From Streptomyces odontomachi (GTDB lineage: Bacteria; Actinomycetota; Actinomycetes; Streptomycetales; Streptomycetaceae), in the NCBI RefSeq assembly GCF_024435355.1, contig NZ_JAMJWG010000009.1, forward strand, positions 248,001 to 312,000: a DNA stretch of 64,000 nucleotides, written 5' to 3'. The notes under the pieces were generated by a model. That model ran no database searches. It was not told the origin of the DNA and saw nothing but the letters and a program-made list of their open reading frames with translations. Of the stretch, positions 41,794 to 49,248 are shown piece after piece. A program made the position numbers and the translations under genes. The first letter of the stretch is position 1, and the number at the start of each line of letters is the position of its first letter.

Positions 41794-42011
41794 CACGCAC
41801 CCCCCGACCCGGGCAGTGCCCGGCAGGAAGCCGCGTGCTCGGCAGCCCACGTCTTGCAGGTCGGCCACTTGGACTCGGCCGCCTGGCAGCCGTGACAGCG
41901 AGCGAAGGTGTAGCCGTCCGCTTCCTCAACCACGTCGACCGTGAGCTCGTGGCGGCCCGTGATCTCAGCGGCGAGCGTCAGGTGCCGGGCCAATACGTTG
42001 CGGATCCCCAT
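41793..42011 (-). CDS. small CHGC protein, possible zinc binding
   Basis: A 72-aa protein with VEEADGYTFARCHGCQAAES, TCKTWAAEHAASC, a Cys/His pattern like a zinc finger. Start at 42011 overlaps the previous stop (TGATG). Similar CxGC...HA..C proteins are common in Streptomyces mobile elements. Confidence 0.62.
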   Translation of the reverse strand: MGIRNVLARHLTLAAEITGRHELTVDVVEEADGYTFARCHGCQAAESKWPTCKTWAAEHAASCRALPGSGGA

Positions 42012-42385
42012 CACGCCACCACCCTCAGCGCGTAGCCGGCGACGCCCTTCGGCATCTGCGGCGTCTGCTGGGTGACGTGACCTCGGAGCCGGATCCGGGA
42101 TCCGATCTCGGGATGCCGGCCGGCGACGTGGTCGGCAGGGACGACGACGCTCACCGTGGCGCCGTTCCGGTCCGACAGGACCATGCGGACTCGGCCCGGG
42201 AACCGCTTCAGGCCGGTCACCGTGGCGGTGACGTCGACCCGTGCGTCGACCGGCACCTTGGCCAGCGGCACCGGGTCACCAGCGCCGAGCCCGCGGTCGT
42301 AGTCGACCAGGAAGTCGCCAGACTGGCGGACGTGCGACGCGGAGGCGTGGGCGGCGACGTCCGCGGCGGAGATGGTGTCGGTCAT
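42011..42385 (-). CDS. OB-fold-like protein
   Basis: A 124-aa protein with a five-strand pattern typical of an OB fold: DVTATVTGLKRFPGRVRMVL, ATVSVVVPADHV, GSRIRLRGHVTQQTP. A single-stranded nucleic-acid-binding role is possible but unproven. It overlaps both neighbours by one to four bases. Confidence 0.6.
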   Translation of the reverse strand: MTDTISAADVAAHASASHVRQSGDFLVDYDRGLGAGDPVPLAKVPVDARVDVTATVTGLKRFPGRVRMVLSDRNGATVSVVVPADHVAGRHPEIGSRIRLRGHVTQQTPQMPKGVAGYALRVVA

Positions 42386-42696
42386 GCCGCCACCGCCAGC
42401 TCCGTCATGGCGAAGCTGTCCGGCAGAGCCGGCAGATTCACGTCGAAGACCTGACCCAGCAGGGCGCGGGCCACGGTGTCGCGCTCGACCTCGTCGCGAC
42501 CGGATGGCATCGACAGGACGATCTGCCCGTCCGACGCCTTCACGACCGCGCCGAAAAACTCGGCGTCGGTGATCGACGAGTCGAAGAGGATGACGCCGGT
42601 CTCGTCGAGGAGCTCCGGAAGCGGAGCCGACAGCAGACGGGCGGGAGAAGGGTGATGGTTGGCGCGCTCGACGGCGCGCATGACAGCATTACTCAT
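42382..42696 (-). CDS. hypothetical protein, paralogue of the gene at 45423
   Basis: A 104-aa protein, first gene of the long leftward operon. SAPLPELLDETGV, GRDEVERDTVARALLG and VNLPALPDSFAMTEL align with the protein at 45423-45710 (SAPLPELLAKVGV, GWDEAARDTIARYLI, ITLPPLPAELEITEL). The two copies flank the deformylase/NUDIX island on opposite strands. I do not recognise a function. Confidence 0.68.
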   Translation of the reverse strand: MSNAVMRAVERANHHPSPARLLSAPLPELLDETGVILFDSSITDAEFFGAVVKASDGQIVLSMPSGRDEVERDTVARALLGQVFDVNLPALPDSFAMTELAVAA

Positions 42697-42794
42697 GCCG
42701 GCTCCTTGGTCGCATCAAGGCGGTCGGTGAATAGGCCTCGTCTCGGTGTGTGGAAGCCCGAGGCGAGGTCTTTTGCTTGAGCCCACAAAAGAGC

Positions 42795-42864
42795 TGGTGG
42801 AAGGCAACTCCCTGGTGGACGTCCACCACCATAGCCATGCCTATGGACTGGTGGCAACCCACCA
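42795..42864. promoter_or_regulatory. divergent control region with clustered inverted repeats
   Basis: Between the leftward operon (start 42696) and the rightward gene at 42880 lie a perfect 16-bp palindrome tggtggacgtccacca (42813-42828), the inverted repeat ccatag-N6-ctatgg (42829-42846), tggtgg-N4-ccacca (42849-42864) and a single tggtgg (42795). The shared tggtgg half-site suggests cooperative binding by one regulator, perhaps the protein encoded next. Confidence 0.65.
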
Positions 42865-42879
42865 TGCGAGTATTTCGCC

Positions 42880-43137
42880 ATGCCCCATGGAGTCCACCGA
42901 AACCCGAACCGCACGTACAGACCCGACCCGGAACTGGACGAGCTGGCAAAGCGTGCCGTCAAGGTGTTGGGCGTCGACATGAACGGCCACATCTTGGCGT
43001 TCCTTCGGTGGCTCACACACGAGACTGACGAGCTCCCGACACGCCCCCCCAAGTCCTTCAGATCGGAATCAGCGTCAACAGCGAAGGTAGACACCGGCAC
43101 CCCCTCTCGCTCAGCGGCGGGCCCTTCCCGCCGCTGA
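42880..43137 (+). CDS. small DNA-binding protein (RHH-like)
   Basis: An 85-aa protein. Residues about 14-52 (RPDPELDELAKRAVKVLGVD, NGHILAFLRWLTHE) fit a ribbon- or helix-type DNA-binding fold like plasmid copy or partition regulators. The C-terminus is Ser/Pro/Arg-rich. It is the first rightward gene after the clustered operators. Its stop codon lies inside a terminator hairpin. Confidence 0.6.
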   Translation: MPHGVHRNPNRTYRPDPELDELAKRAVKVLGVDMNGHILAFLRWLTHETDELPTRPPKSFRSESASTAKVDTGTPSRSAAGPSRR

Positions 43138-43138
43138 G
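43110..43138 (+). terminator. terminator overlapping the stop codon
   Basis: 12-bp perfect stem (ctcagcggcggg / cccgccgctgag) with a five-base loop. Its right arm contains the TGA of the preceding gene. Confidence 0.75.
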
Positions 43139-43221
43139 ACCACGAGACCGCGGGGCCTGGGTGTGACGGCAGGCTGATCAGTGGTCACTCACAGCTCACT
43201 CACAATCACAGGGGGAACCCG

Positions 43222-44709
43222 ATGTCCGACGCAGCGGCGGCGTTCATCGCCGAGCTGAAACGCTGGCGCGACGTGCGCGGCTTCTCGCAGACGGCGCTGG
43301 CCAAGGCGGTCGGATACACGCCCTCCTACGTCTCCAAGGTCGAGAGCGGGCAGCAGCGCCCCTCCATGGAGTTCGCCGCCGAAGCCGACACGCAACTCCA
43401 GGCCGGCGGCGCCATCCGGCGAGCGTTCCGAGAGCTGATGGCCGAGGGGCAGGAGGCCTCACCCTCGCGGCCTTCCGTACCCGCGGACCAGCACACGACG
43501 AGCCTGATCGTCGAGCACGAGGACACCTCGCTGCACTACGACGGTCACGTGTACCGCGCGACGCAGCGGCGGCGGATCTACAACGACAGCGCCGACCCGA
43601 TCACCCAGTACCTGATCCGGATTTCGGTCGACCGCCACCCCGGCGACCCGGAGCGGTCGAACCAGCTCTACCGGGCCAACCCGCTCACGTGGGAAGAGAT
43701 CGACCTGAGCGCCAGCGTCGGCGACGAGCCGATCACCTGGCAGGTGCGCTACGACCGCGACGCGTTCAAGGAACTCTGGTTGCTGTTCGAGAACGACGAG
43801 GGTCGGTACCCGCTGTATCCCGGCGAGTCGGCGTGGCTGGAGTACAGCTACACCGTCAGCGACGAGAAGTGGGGGACCTGGTTCCAGCGGGCGGTCCGCC
43901 TGCCGACGAAGCGGCTCAGCGTCGCGCTCGACTTCCCTGCCGAGCTCGCGCCGACCGTGTGGGGCACCGAGACCACGATGACGGCCATGGGCGGCCCGTT
44001 CCGGAACCCGATCCAGGCGACGACGACCGGCGACCGCCGGGTGTTCTCCTGGAGTACGGACGATCCACCCCTTCACGCCCGATATAGGCTCGAATGGAAA
44101 TTCCGCCATCAATCGACCAAGGAGACCACGCTGACCCCTACCGCTGACACGGCCAGCGCCAGAATGCAGAGCGTCGGCATCGTCCAGGAGGGCGACCCGA
44201 TTCTCACTTCGCCGGCCCGTTTGTTCTCGCTCCCGGACGAGGCCGAGGACGCGCGCCGCGTCGTCGCCGAGCTCCACTCCGCGGCGGACCGTGCCGCCAC
44301 CCAGCACCCGTTCGGTAAGGGCATGGGCATCGCGGCCCCGCAGATCGGCATCAACCGCGCCGCCGCCATCGTCCGAACACCGGAGGGTGAGGCCATCACG
44401 CTGTTCAACCCGCGCATCATCGAGGAGTCCGGCGACTTCGACGAGCAGTATGAGGGCTGCCTGTCTTTCTTCGACGTCCGCGGGATGGTGCCGCGCCCGC
44501 TGGCCATCAGCGTCGAGCACACCGACATCGACGGCCACCAGCAGATCACGATCTTCGAGCGCGGCCATGCACGGCTCGTCGCCCACGAGGTCGACCACCT
44601 GCATGGGTTGCTGTACCGGGCCAAGATGCGGCCTGGCGTCGAGCCGATCCCCGTGTCCGAGTACCGCGGCACCGGTAGTCAGTGGAGCTACGAGAGCCGA
44701 CGTTCGTGA
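43222..44709 (+). CDS. XRE HTH / beta domain / peptide deformylase fusion
   Basis: A 495-aa three-part protein. Residues about 10-75 are an XRE helix-turn-helix (FSQTALAKAVGYTPSYVSKV ESG). Residues 90-300 are a strand-rich domain I do not recognise. Residues 315-480 are a peptide deformylase with all three motifs: GMGIAAPQIG (367-376), EGCLS (411-415) and HEVDH (455-459), supplying Gln, the metal Cys and the two metal His plus Glu. It could deformylate N-terminal fMet. AGGGGGAA precedes the ATG. Its TGA overlaps the GTG of the NUDIX gene. Confidence 0.9.
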   Translation: MSDAAAAFIAELKRWRDVRGFSQTALAKAVGYTPSYVSKVESGQQRPSMEFAAEADTQLQAGGAIRRAFRELMAEGQEASPSRPSVPADQHTTSLIVEHEDTSLHYDGHVYRATQRRRIYNDSADPITQYLIRISVDRHPGDPERSNQLYRANPLTWEEIDLSASVGDEPITWQVRYDRDAFKELWLLFENDEGRYPLYPGESAWLEYSYTVSDEKWGTWFQRAVRLPTKRLSVALDFPAELAPTVWGTETTMTAMGGPFRNPIQATTTGDRRVFSWSTDDPPLHARYRLEWKFRHQSTKETTLTPTADTASARMQSVGIVQEGDPILTSPARLFSLPDEAEDARRVVAELHSAADRAATQHPFGKGMGIAAPQIGINRAAAIVRTPEGEAITLFNPRIIEESGDFDEQYEGCLSFFDVRGMVPRPLAISVEHTDIDGHQQITIFERGHARLVAHEVDHLHGLLYRAKMRPGVEPIPVSEYRGTGSQWSYESRRS

Positions 44710-45098
44710 AGTTGCCGGCAGTCTCTGCAGCCGTCATCGTTCGCGCCGGCCGCGTCCTACTGATCCGTCGCGCCCGCGCTGAGGGTGACCTGATCTGGCA
44801 ATTCCCGGCGGGCAAGGTGGAGCCCGGCGAGGCGGTCGCGGAGGCAGCTGTCCGGGAGACACGCGAAGAGACCGGGCTCAAGGTCGAGGCCGTGTCGCTG
44901 ATCGGCCAACGCGTGCACCCGAAGACCGGCCGCGAGATGCACTACACGGCCTGTCGAGTCATCGATGGCAAGGCGCACGCCGCTGCCGCCGACGAAGTGG
45001 ATGCCGTCGCCTGGGTCACGCTCGCCGAGATCTCGGAGAAGGTGCCCTACGGTCTGTTCGGGCCGGTGCAGGAGTACCTGGACAACACCTTGGCGTGA
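44706..45098 (+). CDS. NUDIX hydrolase
   Basis: A 130-aa pyrophosphohydrolase. The Nudix box G-x5-E-x7-RE-x2-EE-x-GL is complete (GKVEPGEAV ... RETREETGL, residues 36-58). The start LPAVSAAVIVRAGRVLLIRR is typical of the fold. GTG at 44706 makes a GTGA overlap with the deformylase fusion gene, so both are translated together. Substrate unknown: a nucleotide, cap or cofactor is possible. Confidence 0.9.
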   Translation: MKLPAVSAAVIVRAGRVLLIRRARAEGDLIWQFPAGKVEPGEAVAEAAVRETREETGLKVEAVSLIGQRVHPKTGREMHYTACRVIDGKAHAAAADEVDAVAWVTLAEISEKVPYGLFGPVQEYLDNTLA

Positions 45099-45153
45099 CA
45101 TGACAGCGCCCCTGCACCCCGACGGTCGGGTGCAGGGGCGCTGTCATGTCACG
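45094..45153 (+). terminator. 26-bp perfect stem-loop at the NUDIX stop codon
   Basis: Left arm 45094-45119 and right arm 45128-45153 pair perfectly around an 8-nt loop; the left arm includes the TGA of the NUDIX gene. Such a long perfect stem is unusual even for a Streptomyces terminator and would also act in the reverse direction. Confidence 0.8.
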
Positions 45154-45422
45154 GCACTCTGACGCCGCATCAAGCAAATTGTTCACGCCAGTAAATCCGA
45201 TTAAGCAATTAACGGCTAGAGGTTCCCTATCCGTAGTCGTTCAGTTTGTAGGATCAGCATCCTGTTCCGTCTTTTGGGTGTCGGGCATCTGATCCAAGGG
45301 TGATCTACACTGTCGTTTGCACTGGTCAACAGAACGGCCGGGCAACTACTGCTGCCCGGCCGCTTTGGCCGCGAGGTACCAGCTCGCAACCAGTTGAGCC
45401 CCCTGATGAAATAGGACTCTGT
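45154..45422. other. low-GC noncoding spacer
   Basis: Noncoding and clearly less GC-rich than its surroundings (around 45165-45320). It ends in a terminator-like hairpin: 10-bp stem cggccgggca / tgcccggccg at 45335-45362, followed by cttt. It separates the NUDIX operon from the next gene and probably contains that gene's promoter. Confidence 0.55.
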
Positions 45423-45710
45423 ATGCAGTGTAGCCATCCCGTATTACGGCCTCCGCGGATCTCTGCCGCGATACTCATGTCCGCCCCGCTCCCGGAGTTG
45501 CTGGCCAAGGTGGGAGTGACGATCCGAATCGCGCCTCCCGGAGAAGGCGTGATCGGCATGCTGAAACGGGAGGCCAGCGAGACCATGATCTGGCTGGCCA
45601 GCGGATGGGACGAGGCCGCGCGGGACACGATCGCCCGCTACCTCATCGCGCGCCTCCTCGACATCACCCTGCCGCCGCTGCCGGCCGAGTTGGAGATCAC
45701 CGAACTGTAG
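45423..45710 (+). CDS. hypothetical protein, paralogue of the gene at 42382
   Basis: A 95-aa protein matching the 104-aa protein on the other side of the deformylase/NUDIX cassette over most of its length (SAPLPELL, DE..RDT.AR, LP.LP....TEL). It has IWLASGWDEAARDTIARYLI where ImmA-type proteins often have helices, but no HExxH metal motif. An ATG at 45478 is a possible shorter start. Function unknown. Confidence 0.65.
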   Translation: MQCSHPVLRPPRISAAILMSAPLPELLAKVGVTIRIAPPGEGVIGMLKREASETMIWLASGWDEAARDTIARYLIARLLDITLPPLPAELEITEL

Positions 45711-45724
45711 TTGTCACGAACCGG

Positions 45725-45765
45725 CCGGGATCCGCATGTTCCCGGCCGGTTCGTGGCGTTCACCG
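45725..45765 (+). terminator. terminator after the hypothetical gene
   Basis: 15-bp perfect stem (cacgaaccggccggg / cccggccggttcgtg) with an 11-nt loop, 15 nt after the stop. Confidence 0.8.
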
Positions 45766-45819
45766 TGCGGGCGGGCCACTGTCGTCGGGAGGATGTCCGG
45801 TCTACCGAGGGGGTGGGAG

Positions 45820-46161
45820 ATGGGGCAAGCATGCCCTCGATGTAAGGAGCTTTCGCAGCCGCTTCGTAGGTACTGGGAAAACTTGGCTCCGGGTTCGGAA
45901 TCGAAGGCGAGATGGGCACCGCCACCGGAAGGAACGCTGAATTGGATCCCAGCCGTGGCGTGTGCGGCGGTCGCACTACTACTGCTGGTAAACGGATCGA
46001 TCCTTTTTGGACTGCTCGCCTTGGTGGCTACCGGAGTAGTCAGTTTCCATGCCTACCAGTCCTACTCGTCCGCCCAAGCCAAGCTGCAAGCGTGGAGGGA
46101 GGCGCGCTACTGCCAGGTATGCGATCAGGACTTCCCGCCGGATGCTGCGCTGGTCGTTTGA
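45820..46161 (+). CDS. two-span membrane protein with zinc-ribbon ends
   Basis: A 113-aa protein. CPRC lies at residues 5-8 near the N-terminus. Two hydrophobic stretches (VACAAVALLLLVNGSILFG, LLALVATGVVSFHAYQSY) follow, and CQVCDQDFPPDAALVV ends it, so both soluble ends carry Cys pairs. ATG at 45820 follows GAGGGGG; an upstream ATG at 45793 has its purine tract too close. Function unknown. It is the last gene of the rightward island. Confidence 0.72.
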   Translation: MGQACPRCKELSQPLRRYWENLAPGSESKARWAPPPEGTLNWIPAVACAAVALLLLVNGSILFGLLALVATGVVSFHAYQSYSSAQAKLQAWREARYCQVCDQDFPPDAALVV

Positions 46162-46173
46162 GCTGGCCGCACG

Positions 46174-46200
46174 CCCCCGCACCGTCGTCCGGTGCGGGGG
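46174..46200 (+). terminator. terminator after the membrane protein gene
   Basis: 10-bp perfect stem (cccccgcacc / ggtgcggggg) with a seven-base loop. Confidence 0.8.
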
Positions 46201-46253
46201 ACTTAGTCGTGCCGCGTCGCTGCCGCAGTCTCGGATGCCTGCGGTCTGAGAAT

Positions 46254-46329
46254 CCCCGCGTGTGCGGGGCGGCCTCGGCGCACTTGGCGATGCCGCCGGC
46301 ACCTCCGCGCTACCCCCGCGTATGCGGGG
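46254..46329. repeat. pair of CRISPR-like palindromes 60 nt apart
   Basis: ccccgcgtgtgcgggg (46254-46269) and ccccgcgtatgcgggg (46314-46329) share a stem, both continue with cg, and their starts are 60 nt apart. Type I-E repeats of Streptomyces have this kind of core and a period near 61 nt. Flanking bases do not match over a 29-bp unit, no cas gene is in the window, and the second copy overlaps the end of a gene. It is at best a decayed single-spacer unit. Confidence 0.35.
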
Positions 46330-46564
46330 CGTGATGGAGGATCCTACCCGAGGTGCGTGGTGCCTGGCTGATCAGGAGCACTGCGACAGTCTGCGCGACG
46401 GCGAGGCTGCGGGTGACAGCGTCGTCGATGCCGTAGGGCTCGGTGGCGCCGTAGGGGTCTTCGCAGGCGGCGAGGATGGCGCGATCGAATTCGTCGCGGG
46501 CCTGCCCGGGGGGCCTACGCCGCGGCGCGCCTTTCAGCGAGTGGCAGTTCGAGCAGCTCGGCAT
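46310..46564 (-). CDS. small hypothetical protein, end of early operon
   Basis: About 84 aa; the well-formed part is RDEFDRAILAACEDPYGATE, then DDAVTRSLAVAQTVAVLLIS. The only in-frame ATG (46564) lies 50 nt inside the previous gene, so the start is uncertain. The stop codon region coincides with a CRISPR-like palindrome. Function unknown. Confidence 0.5.
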   Translation of the reverse strand: MPSCSNCHSLKGAPRRRPPGQARDEFDRAILAACEDPYGATEPYGIDDAVTRSLAVAQTVAVLLISQAPRTSGRILHHAPHTRG

Positions 46565-47150
46565 GCCCGTATTGGGTCTCGCACCCCGGACAGCGAGCCC
46601 CGGTGGTGTCGAGGGTGATCCGCAGGACGTGGCCGCACCCGCACTGCACCGGGACGCGGCGGGGCGCCGGCTCGCCGGACAGCTGCCCCTCGCACTGGCG
46701 CCGCAGCGTGGCGACCTCTCGAGCGAACTCGTCCACGGCCTCGTGCTGCTCGGCGGCCCACGGCAGAAGAACCCGCAGCCGTGCGACGGCCTGGTCGAGC
46801 TGGCCCTGCAGGGTGCCCTCCCACCGCGGGTGCCGGTAGGCCAGCCGCTCATGGAAGTCGATCAGCCATGTCTGGAGCACGGTGACGACGCCCCCGCGGG
46901 CCTGGAGGCTCAGCGGCTCCAGCCGGACCGGGAGCGGCGCGGTGCGGCTCCCGGAGACAGCCGGGCCGTCGGCGCCCCGGCCGGGAGCGAGAACGAGGCT
47001 CAGGCGGGCGTACAGACCCTCGGGCCCGGCGAGCGTCCGCAGGTCGCGGTCGATGCGTTCGGTGCACAGGCGGCAGGCGTAGGCGGCGAGTTCGTCCTGC
47101 CACAGCGCGCGGTGGCAGATGGTGCAGGCGGGCGTCAGGGCGTCGGTCAC
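46515..47150 (-). CDS. zinc-ribbon protein, unknown
   Basis: A 211-aa protein with CTICHRAL and CRLCTERIDRDLRTLAGPEG at the N-terminus and CGCGHVLRI and CPGCETQYG near the C-terminus, so two zinc-ribbon ends around a helical middle. AAGGAGC lies before the GTG at 47150. This layout recurs in Streptomyces phage genomes near replication genes. Role unknown. Confidence 0.75.
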   Translation of the reverse strand: MTDALTPACTICHRALWQDELAAYACRLCTERIDRDLRTLAGPEGLYARLSLVLAPGRGADGPAVSGSRTAPLPVRLEPLSLQARGGVVTVLQTWLIDFHERLAYRHPRWEGTLQGQLDQAVARLRVLLPWAAEQHEAVDEFAREVATLRRQCEGQLSGEPAPRRVPVQCGCGHVLRITLDTTGARCPGCETQYGHAELLELPLAERRAAA

Positions 47151-47186
47151 GGCGTGCTCCTTGCTGGTGCGTGCGGGTGCTGGGGT

Positions 47187-47211
47187 GGCGGCCCGGGCGG
47201 GGCGGGCCGCC
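47187..47211 (-). terminator. hairpin between early genes
   Basis: 9-bp stem (ggcggcccg / cgggccgcc) with a seven-base loop, just past the stop of the LuxR-like gene. Confidence 0.65.
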
Positions 47212-47215
47212 GGGG

Positions 47216-47971
47216 TCAGGCCGTGGGGGTGTCGTAGCGGGTGGTCCAGTAGCGCCGGTCGGCGGCGGCCGTCTCGGCCGGGGTCTCGTCGGCGGGCGCT
47301 GGCCTGTCGAGGAGGCGGAGGACGGTTTCGCGGGTGCGGATGCCGTCGTCGTCGGTGGTCTCGGCGTACTCGCGGATCGCGGCGAGCGTGGCCTCCAGGT
47401 GCCGGATGAGGGCCACCGCGGTGCCAGCGAGCTCCGGCCCGATGGCGCGCACCACGGCGTCGGCGATGTCGTCGGGGTATCGGGCTGGGGTGTCACGGAT
47501 GGCCTGGGTGACGCGCCGCCGGAGCGCGGCCGACTCAGCGCCGGGAGCGTCCGGGCCATCGAGAGGCGCTACGCGGGCCCCTGAGGCCCGTTCAGGCGCC
47601 TGATGCTCCTGGGGGACTCGCGACGCCTCAAAGGCGCTCAGAGGCGAACGTGAGCATCTTTGTGAGCCCTGTCGCGCGATGTCGCCAGATGCAGCGACAA
47701 CACCCTGCCTCTCGAATGCGGCGATATCGCCTATCGCGGGCAAGTCGACGTCGGCCGCCCGAATCAGCCCCCGGCACAGGGCGATCGCGACCAGGTGCGC
47801 GCGGGAGCGGGCCCCGACCGTGCGGGCCATCTGGTTGAGCCTCTGGTGGATCGCGGACTCTGTCGCGCCGAGCCGGGCCGCGATCTGGCGGCTGGAGTAG
47901 CCCGACGCCGCCAGCCGCAGCGCAGCCAACTGCTCCGGGGCCAGCGGGCCCTCGAGGATGCGGTGTCTCAC
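47216..47971 (-). CDS. LuxR-type HTH protein
   Basis: A 251-aa protein. Residues about 8-65 are a LuxR/GerE HTH: EQLAALRLAASGYSSRQIAA, ATESAIHQRLNQMARTVGAR and SRAHLVAIALCRGLI. The remainder is low-complexity, followed by helices (RYPDDIADAVVRAIGPELAG). It has no recognisable receiver or ligand domain. GTG start overlaps the upstream stop by four bases. It may regulate phage gene timing. Confidence 0.78.
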   Translation of the reverse strand: MRHRILEGPLAPEQLAALRLAASGYSSRQIAARLGATESAIHQRLNQMARTVGARSRAHLVAIALCRGLIRAADVDLPAIGDIAAFERQGVVAASGDIARQGSQRCSRSPLSAFEASRVPQEHQAPERASGARVAPLDGPDAPGAESAALRRRVTQAIRDTPARYPDDIADAVVRAIGPELAGTAVALIRHLEATLAAIREYAETTDDDGIRTRETVLRLLDRPAPADETPAETAAADRRYWTTRYDTPTA

Positions 47972-48156
47972 GACTGCCTCCGCTTCGGCCTGCCGGTCGT
48001 GTCGACGAGCCCGTCGGCGGTGGCGAGCATCCGCATGGCCCGGGCCAACACGTCCTCGTAGCGCTCGCCCGGGTACAGGCGCAGCAGGACGACGGTCTGC
48101 GGGGCCAGCAGCACCCGCATCGGGCGGGGCAGCACGGGCGCGGGGGTCTCGGTCAT
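47968..48156 (-). CDS. small protein, unknown
   Basis: A 62-aa protein (PRPMRVLLAPQTVVLLRLYP, YEDVLARAMRMLATADGLVD). Its end overlaps the LuxR-type gene start by four bases. No domain recognised. Confidence 0.58.
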   Translation of the reverse strand: MTETPAPVLPRPMRVLLAPQTVVLLRLYPGERYEDVLARAMRMLATADGLVDTTGRPKRRQS

Positions 48157-48205
48157 GGCTTCTCCATTCGGTGGGTGGTTGGGCGCGCCCCGGGGCGGTC
48201 GAGGG

Positions 48206-48598
48206 TCAGGCGGCTTCGGGGTCGGGTAGATGCAGGTCGAAGATCGGCCGCGGGGCGGGCGCGGGTTTGACCAGCTCCGGGAACGGGTTCGGATGGTCGC
48301 CGTCTGGGCCGACGCAGTCGGGGACGGTGCACCAGTGCAGGCCCTGCCATGTCACTCCGCCCCAGGCCGTGAGCGCGGTGGAGGCCAAGCCGCGGGCGAG
48401 CGCGTTGAAGGCCTCCGCGCAGTGCTTGCCGCCGAACTGGAGCGCGTCGCCATGGGAGCCGACGGTCTCGGCCGAGTCGCCAGCGACTGCGCTGAGGGCC
48501 GCTGGACTCCAGTGCCGCATCTCGACCATGTGCATGGGCACGGCCAGTCGCAGCGTCTCCAGCAGCACGAACCGCTGTATGTCCGCCGCCTCGTCCAT
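48206..48598 (-). CDS. hypothetical protein
   Basis: A 130-aa protein with a helical start (DIQRFVLLETLRLAVPMHMV) and a later WQGLHWCTVPDCVGPDGDHP. Its ATG overlaps the upstream stop by one base. Function unknown. Confidence 0.62.
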   Translation of the reverse strand: MDEAADIQRFVLLETLRLAVPMHMVEMRHWSPAALSAVAGDSAETVGSHGDALQFGGKHCAEAFNALARGLASTALTAWGGVTWQGLHWCTVPDCVGPDGDHPNPFPELVKPAPAPRPIFDLHLPDPEAA

Positions 48599-49248
48599 CA
48601 CGCTGCCACCCCCGCCCGCTGCCGCTTCCGCAGGTGCGCGGAGATCGTGTGCTGTTGGGTCGGTTCGGTGGTGCGGCGCCGGTCGCGCCAGCCGCGGCGC
48701 GGGGTTTCGCCCTCCCACCACAAGGCCAGAATTGCGTTCCGTGCGTGCCGCACCTGCGCGTAGAACGTGGCCCGACTCAGACCGAGATCGTCTGCGGCAG
48801 CCTGGTAGTCGTCGTGGGCGGCGAGCGCAAGCAGGGCAGCTTGGAAGCGAGGCGCGAGACGGGGCCAGATCTGCGAGAGCGCGAGCCGCTCGACTACCGG
48901 CTCTTCGGGGGAGGCCGTGTGTCTGGCGATCGTGTTCCAGTAGGCGTGGAAGTGCGGCACGTCGTCGCGGCCGGTGTAGTTGTCGCCGCGGGCACGGGGG
49001 ATGCCGCGGTGCTGCATGTCACGGCGGGTGCAATCGTCGGCGGCCCGCCACGCAGCCTGGACGATGTCGCGCGGAGCAGGCGGTCCTTCGGCGCTGTAGA
49101 GGAGTTCGACGGCGGCGTGCCAGCCGGCGGCGTAACGCTCGTCGGCGTCACAGGCCGCGTACCAGGGGTTCCGCTGGAGTCCGGTGCGAACGAGCTGATC
49201 AAGGTCGCGGAGGGTGTAGCCGTGCAGGACGGCCGGGCTGTTGGTCAC
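48598..49248 (-). CDS. sigma-factor-like regulator
   Basis: A 216-aa protein. The N-terminal helices (AGWHAAVELLYSAEGPPAPR, DIVQAAWRAADD) resemble sigma region 2-like packing, and the C-terminal HTH, LALAAHDDYQAAADDLGLSR then ATFYAQVRHARNAIL, resembles sigma-70 region 4. It may be an alternative sigma factor or a related activator. GTG at 49248 overlaps the upstream stop by four bases. Confidence 0.65.
   Translation of the reverse strand: MTNSPAVLHGYTLRDLDQLVRTGLQRNPWYAACDADERYAAGWHAAVELLYSAEGPPAPRDIVQAAWRAADDCTRRDMQHRGIPRARGDNYTGRDDVPHFHAYWNTIARHTASPEEPVVERLALSQIWPRLAPRFQAALLALAAHDDYQAAADDLGLSRATFYAQVRHARNAILALWWEGETPRRGWRDRRRTTEPTQQHTISAHLRKRQRAGVAA

Noticed and set aside
46254..46329. A genuine CRISPR array
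   Set aside because: Only two short palindromes match, flanks do not extend to a 29-bp repeat, and no cas genes are present; kept only as a possible remnant.
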